Shown here in pieces: positions 5,587-7,047 of a stretch of 7,047 nucleotides of DNA. The stretch spans positions 1 to 7,047 of the forward strand of contig DYCJ01000127.1 of assembly GCA_019418195.1 (NCBI GenBank), given 5' to 3'. The DNA comes from Clostridiales bacterium. Its GTDB lineage: Bacteria > Bacillota > Clostridia > Lachnospirales > Lachnospiraceae. The first letter of the stretch is position 1, and each line of letters starts with the position of its first letter. The notes beneath the pieces are model-generated. The model had not been told where the DNA came from. It made no database searches and was given only the letters and a program-made list of their open reading frames with translations. The translations under genes and the position numbers were made by a program.

Positions 5587-5666
5587 CCCATTTCAACCGC
5601 TTTTTCTAACTTTCGGCTTTGTCGGAGTGACTGCCGGATTCGATGAAGTAGAAAACTGACGGATCA
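5587..5666 (+). repeat. Truncated repeat unit, copy B, ending at the miaB stop codon
   Basis: On the plus strand this stretch carries CCCATTTCAACCG (5587-5599), TTTCGGCTTTGTCGGAGTGAC (5611-5631, written here in consensus with A as TTTCGnnTTTGTCGGAGTGA plus C), then CCGGATTCGATGA and GAAAA...ACGGAT (5651-5664). The interval from GTCGG to GAAAA is 30 bases, against 31 in A and 32 in C. The similarity fades where miaB coding begins, so the unit appears cut at, or just inside, the miaB stop. The remainder of the unit and the hairpin arm are missing on this side. Confidence 0.65.
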
Positions 5667-7047
5667 TATATCATCGACATTCAGTCCGATAAAGTAGAAT
5701 CCCCTGCACTCTTTCAGCAGCACCTGATAAAATTTACCGATCATGGAAGCATCGCCCGGGAAATGGACGAGCAGATTATTGCTCAACCGCCCTGTCACGA
5801 GGCTGCTGTCATGATCATTTACTGATTCTACCAGAGCGGTCTGCACAGTCCCTTCATGGACAGCGCACACTTCTGCGGAGATATCCTGTACTTCTCCCAG
5901 CAGTCTGTTAAACCGGTCTTTTACGACATCTTCCGGCACCTGATCTTTCATTACTGCGGCAGGCGTACCGGTGCGTTTAGAATAGATAAACGTAAAAGCG
6001 CTGTCATAGCGGACTTTCCTTACTACATCGAGTGTCTCACGGAAGTCTTCTTCTGTCTCACCTGGGAAGCCTACGATGATATCCGTGGTCAGAGAAATAT
6101 CCGGTATAGCTTTTTTGATACGGCTGACCAGCTCGAGATATCCTTCCTTTGTATATCGGCGGTTCATCATTTTAAGAATCCTGGTGCTGCCCGACTGTAC
6201 CGGGAGATGCAGATGACGGCAGATCTTTTTTGATTCAGCCATAACACGGATCAGTTCATCCGAGAGATCTTTCGGGTGTGAGGTCATGAAGCGGATACGT
6301 TCCAGTCCTTCGATCTTCTCAATTTCTTTCAATAGTCCGGCAAATGTGATCGGATGCTCAAGTGTCTTGCCATAGGAATTTACATTCTGTCCAAGGAGCA
6401 TAACTTCAACCACACCGTCAGCCACGAGATGTTCAATCTCCCGTATGATCGCCTTCGGATCACGGCTCCGTTCCCGCCCACGCACATAAGGCACAATACA
6501 GTAGCTGCAGAAATTATTACATCCGAACATGATATTGACTCCGGATTTAATGGGACATTTTCTCTCCACAGGCAGATCTTCCACAATCTTATCTGTATCT
6601 TTCCAGATATCGATCACTGTGCGTCCGGATTCCATGCGGGTTGCCAGAAGTTCGGCAAATTTAAAAATATTGTGGGTGCCGAAGATCAGGTCTACAAAAC
6701 GATAGCTCTTTTTTAATTTTTCTACCACTTCGGGCTCCTGCATCATGCAGCCGCACAGTGCGATCATCATGTGCGGATTTTTCTTTTTGATCCTGCCGAG
6801 CTGTCCCAGGCGTCCGTATACTCTCTGGTTTGCATTTTCACGGACCGTACACGTATTATAGATGACAAAGTCAGCCTTTTCTTCTTCAGGTTCTTCGATG
6901 TAACCGATCTGCTCAAGAATACCGGTCAGTTTTTCCGAATCACGCGCATTCATCTGACAGCCAAATGTAGTGACACAAAAAGTGAGCGGCCGGCCGGCCG
7001 CCTCGCTCATTTTTTCCAGATATTTTTTTGCTCTGTCTATAAAATAA
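5664..7047 (-). CDS. miaB: tRNA-2-methylthio-N6-dimethylallyladenosine synthase MiaB (5' end probably beyond the window)
   Basis: MiaB is a radical-SAM enzyme that adds a methylthio group to i6A37 in tRNAs reading UNN codons. Numbering from ATG 7010, the N-terminal domain has the three auxiliary-cluster cysteines C18 (TFGCQMN), C54 (NTCTVREN) and C88 (CGCMMQ). The radical-SAM motif GCNNFCSYC supplies C164, C168 and C171, and LHLPVQSGS (267-275) and GFPGET (314-319) follow. A TRAM domain occupies about 385-446. ATG 7010 has no convincing ribosome binding site, and the frame stays open to the window edge, reading YFIDRAKKYLEK before it. That stretch looks like the N-terminal helix common in clostridial MiaB, so the true start is probably outside. 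The related enzymes MtaB and RimO are less likely given TFGCQMNARDSE. The gap to spoIIIA is over 500 bases, so it is a separate transcription unit. Confidence 0.95.
   Translation of the reverse strand, partial: YFIDRAKKYLEKMSEAAGRPLTFCVTTFGCQMNARDSEKLTGILEQIGYIEEPEEEKADFVIYNTCTVRENANQRVYGRLGQLGRIKKKNPHMMIALCGCMMQEPEVVEKLKKSYRFVDLIFGTHNIFKFAELLATRMESGRTVIDIWKDTDKIVEDLPVERKCPIKSGVNIMFGCNNFCSYCIVPYVRGRERSRDPKAIIREIEHLVADGVVEVMLLGQNVNSYGKTLEHPITFAGLLKEIEKIEGLERIRFMTSHPKDLSDELIRVMAESKKICRHLHLPVQSGSTRILKMMNRRYTKEGYLELVSRIKKAIPDISLTTDIIVGFPGETEEDFRETLDVVRKVRYDSAFTFIYSKRTGTPAAVMKDQVPEDVVKDRFNRLLGEVQDISAEVCAVHEGTVQTALVESVNDHDSSLVTGRLSNNLLVHFPGDASMIGKFYQVLLKECRGFYFIGLNVDDI

Noticed and set aside
5386..5652. 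Open plus-strand frame of about 88 codons without ATG running through copy C and into copy B
   Set aside because: It has no plausible start, most of it is antisense to the better-supported copy C frame, and its only recognisable part (NFRLCRSD) is explained by copy B.
5598..5663. Terminator immediately after miaB
   Set aside because: Only a 4-base-pair CGGC/GCCG stem with a 15-base loop is visible on the minus strand and no U-tract follows; the hairpin at 5312-5407 is the better candidate.

Overview
The window looks like chromosome from an endospore-forming, low-to-mid GC Firmicute. The protein sequences resemble gut Clostridia of the Lachnospiraceae type; this is a judgement from remembered family resemblance, not a search. 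All recognisable genes lie on the minus strand, so transcription runs from high to low coordinates.

Layout in transcription order: miaB (tRNA methylthiotransferase, 5' end probably outside the window) ends at 5664. A 540-base gap follows that contains no intact recognised gene but is full of repeats. Next comes a complete eight-gene spoIIIA operon (spoIIIAA 5120 down to spoIIIAH 252). A 129-base leader with a candidate promoter and two hairpins follows, and then the first 40 codons of prfC (release factor 3), which runs off the left edge.

The spoIIIA genes overlap or sit within 35 bases of each other, and most have a clear ribosome binding site. Together they encode the mother-cell half of the SpoIIIA-SpoIIQ channel that connects mother cell and forespore during engulfment: a cytoplasmic ATPase (AA), inner-membrane components (AB, AC, AD, AE) and ring-forming proteins (AF, AG, AH). 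A sigma-E-like promoter sits directly before spoIIIAA. Five starts given here rest on ribosome binding sites and differ from the longest reading frame or use rare codons: AA at ATG 5120, AD at ATG 3414, AC at ATG 3644, and TTG starts for AG and AH.

The part that is not routine is the miaB-spoIIIA gap (5121-5663). At its centre is a 96-base hairpin with about 29 base pairs. Its flanks are two diverged copies of one unit arranged tail to tail, giving an imperfect palindrome of nearly 400 bases. A third, truncated copy lies in the opposite orientation to its neighbour and stops at the miaB stop codon. All three copies share a short peptide pattern (F-R-x-C-R-[SG]-D) in the same relative frame, which hints at decayed coding sequence. 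I do not recognise the family.
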